Assembly: GCF_012933505.1 (NCBI RefSeq)
Contig: NZ_JABBNB010000031.1
Span: 23,039-87,038, forward strand
Direction: 5' to 3'
Length of the DNA stretch: 64,000 bases
DNA from: Gordonia asplenii
Lineage (GTDB): Bacteria > Actinomycetota > Actinomycetes > Mycobacteriales > Mycobacteriaceae
A program made the position numbers and the translations under genes. Positions 7,807-17,100 of the stretch are shown one piece after another (the first letter of the stretch is position 1; each line of letters starts with the position of its first letter). A model generated the notes under the pieces. The model saw nothing but the letters and a program-made list of their open reading frames with translations. It was not told the DNA's origin and did not search any database.

Positions 7807-9150
7807 ATGTCGCTTACCACCGACCAAGAAGATCTCGACCATCCAGAGATTGAGATCCTCGACAGCGAGCACGCTGCCCGCATCTGTTCTGCCTGGGCGA
7901 ACGAGGCGGGATTCGCCGACTACGTCGTCTACGAGCGGGGCGGTCGCTGGGTGTTCGCGGCGGGCGCGCAAGTTCGCATCGTGCTGACCAAGGATGCGAT
8001 CACGGTGACCCGTGGCGGGGATCAGTCGACGCGAGAGTGGACGGGCGATCCCTCCATCGCATTGGCTCGAGCTCTCGACGGCCTCGACCTTCCGCTGTGG
8101 CAGGTGTACGGCTGGGTGGGATTCGACTTCTGCGCACCTCGACACGATCTCTCCGCTCGCGTCCCCGACGACGCTGTGCTGGCGCACCTCATCATCCCCG
8201 ACGTCGAGGTATTCATCGACCAGACCGGCATTGACACCTCCGAACTCGACGACGACAGTGCGCGGCGACTCAACGAGATCGCCTCGCGCGCGCCGCAAGT
8301 GCGCGAATCGTCGCCGATCGACGTCTCGGCCGACGTCGACGACTACCGGGGCCGGGTCGCCGCGGCGGTCGCTGAGATCCAGCGGGGCGACTATCAGAAG
8401 GTCATCATGTCGCGGCGCGTCGACGTCCCCTTCGACATCGACATGCCCGCGACCTACGCGCGTGGACGGGCGGGCAACAGCCCCGCACGGTCGTTCCTAC
8501 TGTCGCTCGGATCGCTGAAGGCGGCCGGCTTCAGTCCGGAGCTCGTCGTCGCGGTCGACGCTGGAACGGTGGTCACCGAACCGCTCGCAGGTACCAGAGC
8601 GTTCGGTCGATCGGCGCAGGAGGACTCGTCGGCCCGCGCCGAATTGCTGGCCGACTCGAAGGAGATCGCCGAGCACGCCATGTCGGTACGTGCCTGCTTC
8701 GACGAAATCGAATCGATCGCCACCGAATCATCCACGGCCGTCAGCGAATTCATGGTCGTCCGGGAGCGCGGCAGCGTGCAGCATCTCGCGTCGACCGTGC
8801 AGGGCGCGCTGGCAGCGGATGCCGGTCCATGGAACGCGTTGTCAGTGCTGTTCCCGTCGATCACGGCGTCGGGCATTCCCAAACGTGAAGCCATTGAAGC
8901 GATCTACCGCCTGGAACCGCATCGCCGCGGGCTGTATTCGGGTGCGGTGCTGACGGCGTCGTCGGGTGGAGACCTAGAAGCGACGCTCGCCCTGCGTACC
9001 GCGTACTCCGATGACGGTCAGGCGTGGCTGTGCGCCGGAGCGGGGGTCGTCGCGCAGTCCACGCCGGACCGCGAATTCGAGGAGACGAGCGAAAAGCTCG
9101 GCAGCATCGCACCATTCGTGGTGCAGGCGCAGCACGGTGCGCGGTCATGA
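7807..9150 (+). CDS. mbtI: Salicylate synthase (MbtI family)
   Basis: A 447-residue chorismate-using enzyme of the MST family. It converts chorismate via isochorismate to salicylate plus pyruvate with Mg2+, supplying the aryl cap of the siderophore. Family signatures are clear: GDYQKVIMSRRVDVP with the general-base Lys near 198, TEPLAGTRAFG near 258, SKEIAEHAMSVR, VRERGSVQHLAST, ASGIPK, RGLYSGAV, and the metal-binding EFEETSEKLG near 423. The length is about that of M. tuberculosis MbtI. The ATG follows GGAAG with 8-base spacing. It is the first gene of the operon behind an IdeR box and overlaps the KS gene by four bases (ATGA). Confidence 0.95.
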   Translation: MSLTTDQEDLDHPEIEILDSEHAARICSAWANEAGFADYVVYERGGRWVFAAGAQVRIVLTKDAITVTRGGDQSTREWTGDPSIALARALDGLDLPLWQVYGWVGFDFCAPRHDLSARVPDDAVLAHLIIPDVEVFIDQTGIDTSELDDDSARRLNEIASRAPQVRESSPIDVSADVDDYRGRVAAAVAEIQRGDYQKVIMSRRVDVPFDIDMPATYARGRAGNSPARSFLLSLGSLKAAGFSPELVVAVDAGTVVTEPLAGTRAFGRSAQEDSSARAELLADSKEIAEHAMSVRACFDEIESIATESSTAVSEFMVVRERGSVQHLASTVQGALAADAGPWNALSVLFPSITASGIPKREAIEAIYRLEPHRRGLYSGAVLTASSGGDLEATLALRTAYSDDGQAWLCAGAGVVAQSTPDREFEETSEKLGSIAPFVVQAQHGARS

Positions 9151-10484
9151 GCGGGTTCGCATCCGACGACCCGATCGTCGTCGTCGGCATGGCCGTCGAA
9201 GCCCCCGGCGGCATCAACACTCTGGGCGGCTACTGGGCGGCGCTGGCCGAGAGCCGCGACCTCATCGGCCCGTTCCCGCGTAACCGCGGCTGGGATCTCG
9301 ACGACCTGTTCTCCCTGCACACCGGCCATGGGTGGGCAGAAGTCGCCGACGCCGGCGGATTTCTCGACGCCGCAGGCGATTTCGATCCGCTCTTCTTCGG
9401 CATTTCGCCGCGGGAAGCCATCGCGATGGACCCTCAGCAGCGCGTGGTGCTGCGGACCGCATGGCGTGCGGTGGAGAATGCCGGGATCAACCCGGCCACG
9501 CTCGCCGGCGACGATGTCGGCGTCTACATCGGTGGGTCGTTCACCGAGTACGGTCCGCGCGCCGCCGAAGTCAACGAATACACGGGCTACCGAGCCGCGG
9601 GAACTGCCCTGGGCGCACTTGCCGGGCGAATCTCACACTGTCTCAAGCTTTTCGGACCATCGATGACCGTCGACACCGCCTGCGCGTCGTCGCTCACCGC
9701 ACTCGACCTCGCGGTGTCGTCGCTGCGGTCGGGCGAGTCCGACCTCGCGATCGCGGGCGGTGTCTGTGTGATGGGCTCGCCGGCCGCCTTCTACGAATTC
9801 TCCAAGAACAACGCGCTCGCCAGTGGCGGGCAATGCCGTCCGTACTCATCCTTCGCCGACGGCACGCTGTGGGGTGAAGGAGCGGGAGTACTTCTGCTGC
9901 AACGCAAATCGCAGGCCATCGCCGACCGTCGACGCATCTACGGGGAAATTCTGGCCGCGGGTGTCAACCACAACGGCGGCGGCGCCGGAATTGCGCTACC
10001 CAGCGCGCAGGCCCAGGAACGACTGATGAACCGTGTCGTGGCGCGCTCCGGCATCGACGCCGCCGCGGTGAGCCTCATCGAGGGGCACGGTACCGGTACC
10101 GCGGTGGGTGACCCGCTGGAACTGCAGGCGTTGAGCTCCGTCTACGGCGTCGCACGTGCCGGGGCCACGCCCGCGGTCGTCGGCTCGGTGAAATCGAATC
10201 TCGGTCATTCGCAAGCCGCCTCAGGCATGCTCGGACTCATCAAGGTCCTGCTCAGCGGCCTGCATCGGCAGATCCCGCCGACTCGGCACGCGGAGTCTCC
10301 GACGGCTGGAATCGATTGGGACACATCGGGATTGCAGTTGGCAGCCAAACTGACCGACTGGGCGCCCGAATCGGGGCAGCGGTATGCGGCGGTGTCGTCG
10401 TTCGGTGTCGCGGGAACCAACGCTCATGCGATCGTCGCGATCCCCGACGAGCCGGTCACCGTGGACGCCGGTGGCGCCCGGTGA
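9147..10484 (+). CDS. mbtC: Stand-alone ketosynthase (MbtC-like)
   Basis: A 445-residue, single-domain type I ketosynthase. It is expected to catalyse the decarboxylative Claisen condensation that makes the polyketide part of the siderophore. The full catalytic triad is present: Cys near residue 180 in VDTACASSLTALD, His near 312 in EGHGTGTAVGDPLE, and His near 352 in VKSNLGHSQAAS. The length matches M. tuberculosis MbtC (444 residues), which is also a discrete KS. The start ATG overlaps the preceding stop. The next gene is a discrete AT, so KS and AT work as separate subunits that must dock with the ACPs of the downstream PKS. Confidence 0.93.
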   Translation: MSGFASDDPIVVVGMAVEAPGGINTLGGYWAALAESRDLIGPFPRNRGWDLDDLFSLHTGHGWAEVADAGGFLDAAGDFDPLFFGISPREAIAMDPQQRVVLRTAWRAVENAGINPATLAGDDVGVYIGGSFTEYGPRAAEVNEYTGYRAAGTALGALAGRISHCLKLFGPSMTVDTACASSLTALDLAVSSLRSGESDLAIAGGVCVMGSPAAFYEFSKNNALASGGQCRPYSSFADGTLWGEGAGVLLLQRKSQAIADRRRIYGEILAAGVNHNGGGAGIALPSAQAQERLMNRVVARSGIDAAAVSLIEGHGTGTAVGDPLELQALSSVYGVARAGATPAVVGSVKSNLGHSQAASGMLGLIKVLLSGLHRQIPPTRHAESPTAGIDWDTSGLQLAAKLTDWAPESGQRYAAVSSFGVAGTNAHAIVAIPDEPVTVDAGGAR

Positions 10485-11863
10485 ACGACCTCGTGCTGCC
10501 GGACGGGTTGGTGGCCACCCTGATCTCGTCGGAATCGCAACGCGGACTCGCGACCGAGGCGGGCGCGGTCGCCGACTATCTCGACGCGCACCGTGACGTC
10601 GAACCGCTCGACGTGTCCCGAATGCTGATGCGCACCAGGGAGATTCGTAGATTCCGGGCGCTGATCCGGGCCACCGGCCGGGATGACGCCATCGCGGCGT
10701 TGCGCGCCGTCGCCGCCGGAACGCCGCATCCGAATGCCACCGTGAGCTCGCGCCCGGCGACATCGCGCCGGGTGGCGCTGGTCTTTCCGGGCCAGGGCAG
10801 CCAGCGCGCCGGAATGGGGCGTGGTCATTACGAGCGCTGTCCGGAGTACCGGCGTCGGGTCGACGAAGTCAATGCCGAGTTCATCGCCGAGGCCGGGATC
10901 GCGCCACTGGACTACCTCCTCGACGACGAACATGTCGAGGACGTGAAGATCGTGCAGCCGGCGATCTTTCTGCATACGCTGGGGCTCGCCCGGATGTGGC
11001 GGGCGGCGGGCGTAGAGCCCGTCGCGACCGTCGGGCACTCCCAGGGTGAGATCGCCGCGGTCGTCGAGTCCGGGCACATGAGTCTGCGTGACGGAATCCG
11101 CGTCGTGACCGTGCGGGCGCAAGAAATCGAGAAGCTCGAGAACTCGGGTGACTATCCGCCCTGTGCCATGGCGGTTTTCGCGCTCCGGCGCGACCAACTC
11201 GAAGACCGCCTCGCACGATTGACCGGCTGGGCTGAACTGGCCGTGGTGAACTCGTCGACCATCCACGCGTTGTCGGGGTACGAGGACGTCATCGACGCTC
11301 TGGTGGCCGAGTACCGCGAAGCGGGTGTCTTCGCGCAGCGCATCGGCGTCGACCACGCCGGGCATTCGGCCCGACTGCGACGACACGGAAAGGTGTTCAG
11401 CGGTGCCCACGCCGGCCTGGAAGCGAGTTCCTTCGCCGACGGCGACCTGATGTGTTTCGGCGCGACGCTGGGTGAGCCGATCACCCCGGAACTCCCGATC
11501 AGCGACTATTGGAGCTGGAACCTGCGCAACACCGTCCGCTTCGACAGTGCGATCGCGACCGCCGCCGCGCACGGCATCGACACCTTCATCGAGATGTCGG
11601 AGCATCCGACGATGCTCTTGTCGATCGGCGAGACACTGGCGGAGAATGGTGTGCGGGCCGCCGTCGTCGGGACCGGCAACAAGAACGCCGACGCCGCAGC
11701 CGAATTCACCCGCAACCTCAGCACCGTCATCGTCGACGACACGCAATTCCGTTGGCCCACAATCGAATCAGGTTCGGTCCCGATCGACTTTCCGAATACC
11801 GAGTTCGACGAGGCGCTCTACTGGGCGCCGGTGTCGGCGCCACAGCCGGTGGCGGCGCGATGA
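10481..11863 (+). CDS. Stand-alone acyltransferase
   Basis: A 460-residue protein consisting of a KS-AT type linker (about 1-95) and an acyltransferase domain. FPGQGSQRAGMG lies near 102, the nucleophile motif GHSQGEIAA near 185, and the motif around the second catalytic His is DHAGHS near 291, resembling the HAFH motif of malonyl-specific ATs. It should move an acyl unit from CoA to an ACP. The PKS 12 kb downstream has its own AT with a different motif, so this one may load in trans or choose a different extender. It starts at a GTG overlapping the KS stop (GTGA) and is followed by an ATGA overlap with the hydroxylase. Confidence 0.88.
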   Translation: MNDLVLPDGLVATLISSESQRGLATEAGAVADYLDAHRDVEPLDVSRMLMRTREIRRFRALIRATGRDDAIAALRAVAAGTPHPNATVSSRPATSRRVALVFPGQGSQRAGMGRGHYERCPEYRRRVDEVNAEFIAEAGIAPLDYLLDDEHVEDVKIVQPAIFLHTLGLARMWRAAGVEPVATVGHSQGEIAAVVESGHMSLRDGIRVVTVRAQEIEKLENSGDYPPCAMAVFALRRDQLEDRLARLTGWAELAVVNSSTIHALSGYEDVIDALVAEYREAGVFAQRIGVDHAGHSARLRRHGKVFSGAHAGLEASSFADGDLMCFGATLGEPITPELPISDYWSWNLRNTVRFDSAIATAAAHGIDTFIEMSEHPTMLLSIGETLAENGVRAAVVGTGNKNADAAAEFTRNLSTVIVDDTQFRWPTIESGSVPIDFPNTEFDEALYWAPVSAPQPVAAR

Positions 11864-13173
11864 GCGCTGACGACACCGATCGACTGGTCGTCATCGGTGG
11901 TGGCCCCAAAGCGATGGCAGTCGCCGCCAAAGCACACGTGCTGGCCTCCCTCGGCCTGCCGGCCCCCAGGGTCACGGTGATCGAACCGACGGTGATCGGC
12001 GGCAACTGGCTGCCGACCGGCGGATGGACCGACGGCAGGCACCGACTGGGCACGAGCCCGGAGAAGGACGTCGGATTCCCGTATCACTCGACCGCGCATC
12101 GGTCCCGCAACGCCGACGTCAATGCGGCGATGCAAGCGTTCAGTTGGACGTCGTTCCTGGTGGAACGCGGCACCTATGCCGAATGGGTCGATCGCGGGCG
12201 GCCGAGTCCCGAACACAATCTCTGGGCGAAGTACCTGCAGTGGGTTGGCCGCAAGGCCGCCGTCGACGTCGTCGTGGCGCGTGCCGAATCGATCGGCATC
12301 GAGGCCGGTCGATGGCAGATCCGTGTTGTCGGCGCCGACGGTGTAGCCGGCGTCGTGGCGGCCGATCGGCTGATGGTGACCGGGCCCGGCAGCAGTGATC
12401 AGGTGATGGCACGCCACCCGCAGGTCCTCAGCATCGCCGAGTTCTGGCGGCGCGCTGGCCGCTCAGACCTGCCGGCGTCGACGCGGGCGGCGGTCATCGG
12501 CGGGGGCGAGACAGCCGGATCGGCCCTCGACGAACTGATTCGCCACGACATCCTCACCGTCTCGGTGATCTCGCCGGGCGCGACCATCTACACCCGCGGG
12601 GAAAGCTATTTCGAGAACTCGCTCTACAGCACCCCGGTGAAATGGCGTACTTTGAGTGTCCCCGAACGCCGAGATGTGGTGCGCCGCACCGATCGCGGCG
12701 TGTTCTCGGTCCGCGTGCAGGAATCCTTGCTCGACGACGAGCGGGTGCACCATCTGCAGGGCCGCGTGGTGCAGGTGACCGGCGACGGTGACGGCGTGAA
12801 TCTCACCTTGCGTAACGAGTTCCGGCCCGATCAGCAGCACAGCTTCGATCTCGTCATCGATGCCGTCGGCGGTAAGCCGTTGTGGTTCATCGATCTCTTC
12901 GACGACCAAGCCTGCGAACAGATCGAACTGTGTCTGGGCGGCCCGATCACCGCGCCCCGCGTCGAAGCCGCCATCGGCCACGACCTGAGCATCGACGGAC
13001 TCCCGCTGCGTCTGCATCTGCCCAATCTCGCGGCACTTGCGCAAGGACCGGGTTTCCCCAATCTCAGCTGTCTGGGCGAACTCTCCGACCGGGTGCTCAC
13101 CGCGGCGGGACTCGACGACGCGCAGCGAGTCGCCGCCGCAACGACATCGACTTCATCTATGACAAGGACCTAG
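11860..13173 (+). CDS. mbtG: L-lysine N6-monooxygenase (MbtG-like)
   Basis: A 437-residue flavin-dependent N-hydroxylating monooxygenase. It uses FAD, NADPH and O2 to hydroxylate the epsilon-amino group of lysine, or of a lysine already in the siderophore, making the hydroxamate precursor. The FAD Rossmann motif is VVIGGGPKAMAVAAKA near the N-terminus. The mycobacterial MbtG signature GGWTDGRHRLGTSPEKDVGF is present near residue 55, and the NADPH motif VIGGGETAGSALDE near 210. It is translationally coupled to the AT and followed after five bases by a formyltransferase, so hydroxylation and formylation of the same amine are likely consecutive steps. Confidence 0.93.
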   Translation: MSADDTDRLVVIGGGPKAMAVAAKAHVLASLGLPAPRVTVIEPTVIGGNWLPTGGWTDGRHRLGTSPEKDVGFPYHSTAHRSRNADVNAAMQAFSWTSFLVERGTYAEWVDRGRPSPEHNLWAKYLQWVGRKAAVDVVVARAESIGIEAGRWQIRVVGADGVAGVVAADRLMVTGPGSSDQVMARHPQVLSIAEFWRRAGRSDLPASTRAAVIGGGETAGSALDELIRHDILTVSVISPGATIYTRGESYFENSLYSTPVKWRTLSVPERRDVVRRTDRGVFSVRVQESLLDDERVHHLQGRVVQVTGDGDGVNLTLRNEFRPDQQHSFDLVIDAVGGKPLWFIDLFDDQACEQIELCLGGPITAPRVEAAIGHDLSIDGLPLRLHLPNLAALAQGPGFPNLSCLGELSDRVLTAAGLDDAQRVAAATTSTSSMTRT

Positions 13174-13178
13174 AACTC

Positions 13179-14117
13179 ATGCGTATCGTTTCGTTCGGCT
13201 TTCAGACGTGGGGTCGTCGTACCCTGCAGGCGCTGTTGGATTCCGAGCACGACGTGGTGCTGGCGGTGACGCACCCGGCCAGCGAGGACTCGTACAAGGG
13301 CATCTGGTCGGACTCCGTCGAAGACCTCGCCCGCGAGCACGGTGTACCGGTGCATCTCACCGAACGCGCCGACCCCGAGACCATCGAACTGGTGCATCGG
13401 GCCGAGCCCGATGTGATCGTCGTCAACAGCTGGTACACGTGGATGCCCAAGGAGCTCTACGACTTTCCCCGCTACGGCACGCTGAACCTGCATGATTCGC
13501 TGTTGCCGAAGTTCACCGGATTCTCACCGGTGCTGTGGGCGCTGATCTCCGGTGCGGAGGAGACCGGACTCACCGTGCACCGGATGGACGAGCAACTCGA
13601 CACCGGAGACATCCTGGTGCAACGGCGGCTTCCGATCGGCCCCGACGTCACCGGAACCGAATTGGTCCTAGCCGGAATGGAACTCATCCCGGGGGCGATC
13701 AACGAAGCCCTCGCCGCACTGGAATCCGGCTCGCCGCAGTGGGTTGCGCAGGACAAGTCCGCACGCACCTACTTCCACAAGCGGTCCGACCGCGACAGCC
13801 TCATCGACTGGCATACCGGCGCAACCGATCTCGAACGACTCGTGCGGGCACTGTCGGCGCCGTATCCGCCCGCCTTCACCCACTACCGCGGCGAACGCGT
13901 CGAGATTCTCGCGGCCTCGGTATCCGACGCGCGTTATGGCGGCACCCCGGGCCGAGTCATCGTGCAGGAGGGCGGGGGCGTGGTGGTCTGCGGTCCGGAC
14001 GCGATTCGCGGCGGCAACCACGGGCTGCGCATCACCGCCGTTCGAACCCCGGACGGAATCGAACACGACGGTGCGAAATTCTTTCGGCGCGGCGGCTACC
14101 TCACCAGCACGCCATGA
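13179..14117 (+). CDS. N-hydroxylysine formyltransferase (Fmt-like)
   Basis: A 312-residue protein of the formyltetrahydrofolate-dependent formyltransferase family, with an N-terminal catalytic domain and a C-terminal Fmt_C-like domain. The catalytic Asn-His-Asp set is intact: N and H in TLNLHDSLLPKFTGFSP near residue 105, and D in MDEQLDTGDIL near 145. Housekeeping methionyl-tRNA formyltransferase looks similar, but the position between the lysine hydroxylase and an NRPS, coupled on its 3' side (ATGA), argues for a siderophore tailoring role. Related enzymes formylate N-hydroxyornithine in coelichelin and rhodochelin pathways. The predicted product, N6-formyl-N6-hydroxylysine, occurs in formobactin, amamistatin and brasilibactin. 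Confidence 0.88.
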   Translation: MRIVSFGFQTWGRRTLQALLDSEHDVVLAVTHPASEDSYKGIWSDSVEDLAREHGVPVHLTERADPETIELVHRAEPDVIVVNSWYTWMPKELYDFPRYGTLNLHDSLLPKFTGFSPVLWALISGAEETGLTVHRMDEQLDTGDILVQRRLPIGPDVTGTELVLAGMELIPGAINEALAALESGSPQWVAQDKSARTYFHKRSDRDSLIDWHTGATDLERLVRALSAPYPPAFTHYRGERVEILAASVSDARYGGTPGRVIVQEGGGVVVCGPDAIRGGNHGLRITAVRTPDGIEHDGAKFFRRGGYLTSTP

Positions 14118-17100
14118 CCGCCGGTCACGCGCCGGTGGGCACCCGCGGTGCGCTGACGGCGGCGCAGTGCCGAATCTGGTTCGGACTCAACCGAAGTCGT
14201 GGCGACGCCGAGCGGTATACGGTGTGCTCCACGATCCGCGTCGACGGCTCCCTGGACCGCCGGGAATTACGTGCGGCGCTGACCGCGGTGCTCTGCGGCA
14301 ACGTGGCGACTGCGAGCACCTATCATGTCGGCGACGACGGCGAGCCGTACCGTCGCGACGCTGCGCTGGAGCCGGTCTGGTCGGAGATCGACCTGCGCGG
14401 TCTCGACGAGCAGGTGCTGGCCCGGCGTATCGAAATCCTCCGGCGCCGGGAGCGCTCGCGCACCTTTGATCTGGAAGCGGAATCGCCGGTGCGCGTCACC
14501 GTGGTGGCGACCGGCGATACCGAACATCTGCTCGTTATCACCGCGCACGCCATCGCCTGGGATGACGACGCACTGCGCGGGCTGCTCGCTGGACTTGCCG
14601 ACGAATACCGAAAGCCGAGAACCGCAACGCGATTCGACGCCGCCGGTGAGCCGGGGGAGTCGGCGGCCATCGACGCCGCCTACTGGCAAGCGCAACTGGG
14701 CGCACCGCCCGCCCGGGTCGATCTGCCCGGCCGAACCGACAGTCCCGTGCAAACGGTGATCGCCGTCGACCTCGCCCCCGACACGCTCGTGACGGCACGA
14801 CGGTATGCGCAATCGCGTGGCGTCGACCTCGCGGCGGTCCTCACCGCCGTCCACAGCGCGCTGGTGCTGCGCTACACCGGAGCCGCCGACATCATCACGG
14901 CGATGCCGGTGTCGGGCCGTGCGCCGACCACGCGAATCAGCCAGTGCGGCAACCTCATCATGCTGCGCACCCAGACGCCGGCACACCGCGCTTTCGACGA
15001 GTGCGTGACCGACGCCGCCGCCGTCTACGAGCAGGCGCTGCGCCGCCGCGACGATCGTGTCGACCGCGTCGTCGACGCCGTACGGCCCGCCGACGCACGC
15101 GGCGCGGATGGACTCGCGAACCTGACCGGATTGGGATTGGCGATACGCCAGCCGGTGCCGGGACGCATCTTCGGCGGACTGATCGTCGACGTCGTCGAAG
15201 CGGGACGCACCGCACCGGCCGTCGGATGGCATCTCGACGTCGACGTCGATCCACGCCATCCACGTGTCACCCTTACCGCGACCGGGGCCGACCCCGATGT
15301 CGCCGCCACGTATCCGGCGCATTTCGCGACACTGCTTGACGCCGCACTCGCGCAACCGCACCGCCCCGTCGGTGGTCTCGCGCTGCTCACCGCCGCCCAG
15401 CACGTACGCGTGGTCGAGCACGGTCGCGGTACTACGCTGAGTCATCGCAGCACCACCGTCACCGACCTCGTGCAGAACGCCGCGGCGTCGACACCCGAAG
15501 CGATCGCAGTGCTCGCCGACACCGGCGGCGCGATCACCGAGATCACCTATCACGCGCTCAACGAGCGGGCCAATCGGCTCGCGCGGTATCTCGCCGGCCG
15601 CGGCATCGGCGCGGAAGACGTTGTAGGACTGCAACTTCCCGGATCGATCGAGTTCGTCGTCGCGCTCCTCGCCACCCTCAAGGCGGGAGCCGCCTATCTG
15701 CCCGTCGATCCGGCGCATCCCGCCGAGCGCCGCGAGATCCTGATCGCTGATGCGCGTCCGCGGCTGTGGTGGACCGCCGATGCCGTCAAGGAAGCGGAAA
15801 TCGCCGCAGCGCAGGAGTATTCGACCAACCTCGACGACGAAGACCGAGTCCGGCCGTTGCGCCCGGACAATCTCGCCTACGTCATGTACACGTCGGGTTC
15901 CACCGGGCAGCCGAAGGGTGTTCCCGTCGCACACGCCGCGATCGCCGAGCATCTGCTGAGCTTCGCCGCGGACTGGGATCTGCCTGTGGATTCGCGTGTG
16001 CTGCAATCGTCGTCGATCGAATTCGACGCGTCGCTGCTCGACTTCTTCGTCACGCTGTCGGTGGGCGCGACGATCGTGCTTCCCGATCCCAGCCGTCGCC
16101 GGGACCTCACCTACCTGGCGGGTCTGATCACCGCCCAACAGATCACTTTGTTGCACGTGGTGCCTGCCCTCCTGCGTGAGTTGCTGGCGCTTCCGCAACG
16201 CGCCGATTGGACATCGCTGAGGCACATCGCCGTGGGCGGCGAGAAACTCGGCGGTGACATCGCCGACCGAGCCCTCGCCGCATTCGACGTGGAACTGCGG
16301 AACTACTACGGCCCGACCGAAGCCGTAGTCTCCGCCACTCATCACCCGATCCAGCCCGCGTCGGGACAGGTGATCGAGCCGATCGGGCGACCGAACGTGG
16401 ACGTGACGGCGTTCGTGCTCGACGACTGTCTGCAGTTGGTTCCCGACGGCGTGCCCGGTGAGTTGTACCTCGGCGGACGCCAGTTGGCCCGTGGCTACCT
16501 CGACCGGCCCGCCGCCACCGCGGCGGCCTACGTCGCGGATCCATTCACCGTCGGTGCTCGGCTGTACCGCACCGGCGATGTCGTTCGACGCCGAGCCGAC
16601 GGGGTGCTGCATTTCGTGAGTCGCCGCGACGATCAGGTCAAGATCCGTGGGCATCGCGTCGAACTCGGCGAGATCACCGCGGTCCTCGCGGGACACCCCG
16701 ATGTCATCGACTGCCATGTCGTAGCGGCGGCCGACGAACTCGGTGACACCGTCCTGGGGGCCTATCTGGTGGGTCGGGCGGGACATCGGCCGGACCCCGT
16801 TTCGGTGCGGGCATTCTCGCGACGCCTGTTGCCCGATGCCGCGGTGCCGTCGTCGTACGCCGTGCTCGATGCGCTGCCCCGTACCACGTCCGGCAAGATC
16901 GACGTCGCCGCCTTGGGGCCCACCCGGCAGGTCGGCGCCGCCGCGACGCGCCCGGCACGCACCGCTGCCGAACATGCTGTGGCAGAGGTATTCTCACAAT
17001 CCTTCGACGTCGTCGACGTTCACGCGGGACATTCGTTCTTCGATCTCGGCGGCCACTCGCTCAACGCTCACCGAGTGCTCGCGAGGCTGCGCGAGGCGCT

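Noticed and set aside
13179..14117. Housekeeping methionyl-tRNA formyltransferase
   Set aside because: It is embedded and coupled in the siderophore operon and is not next to def, which lies 29 kb away; not excluded absolutely.
14267..16975. Long leftward open frame of about 900 codons inside the first NRPS gene
   Set aside because: It is antisense to clear C and A domains, is full of Arg/Gly/Asp without any domain, and arises from high-GC codon bias.
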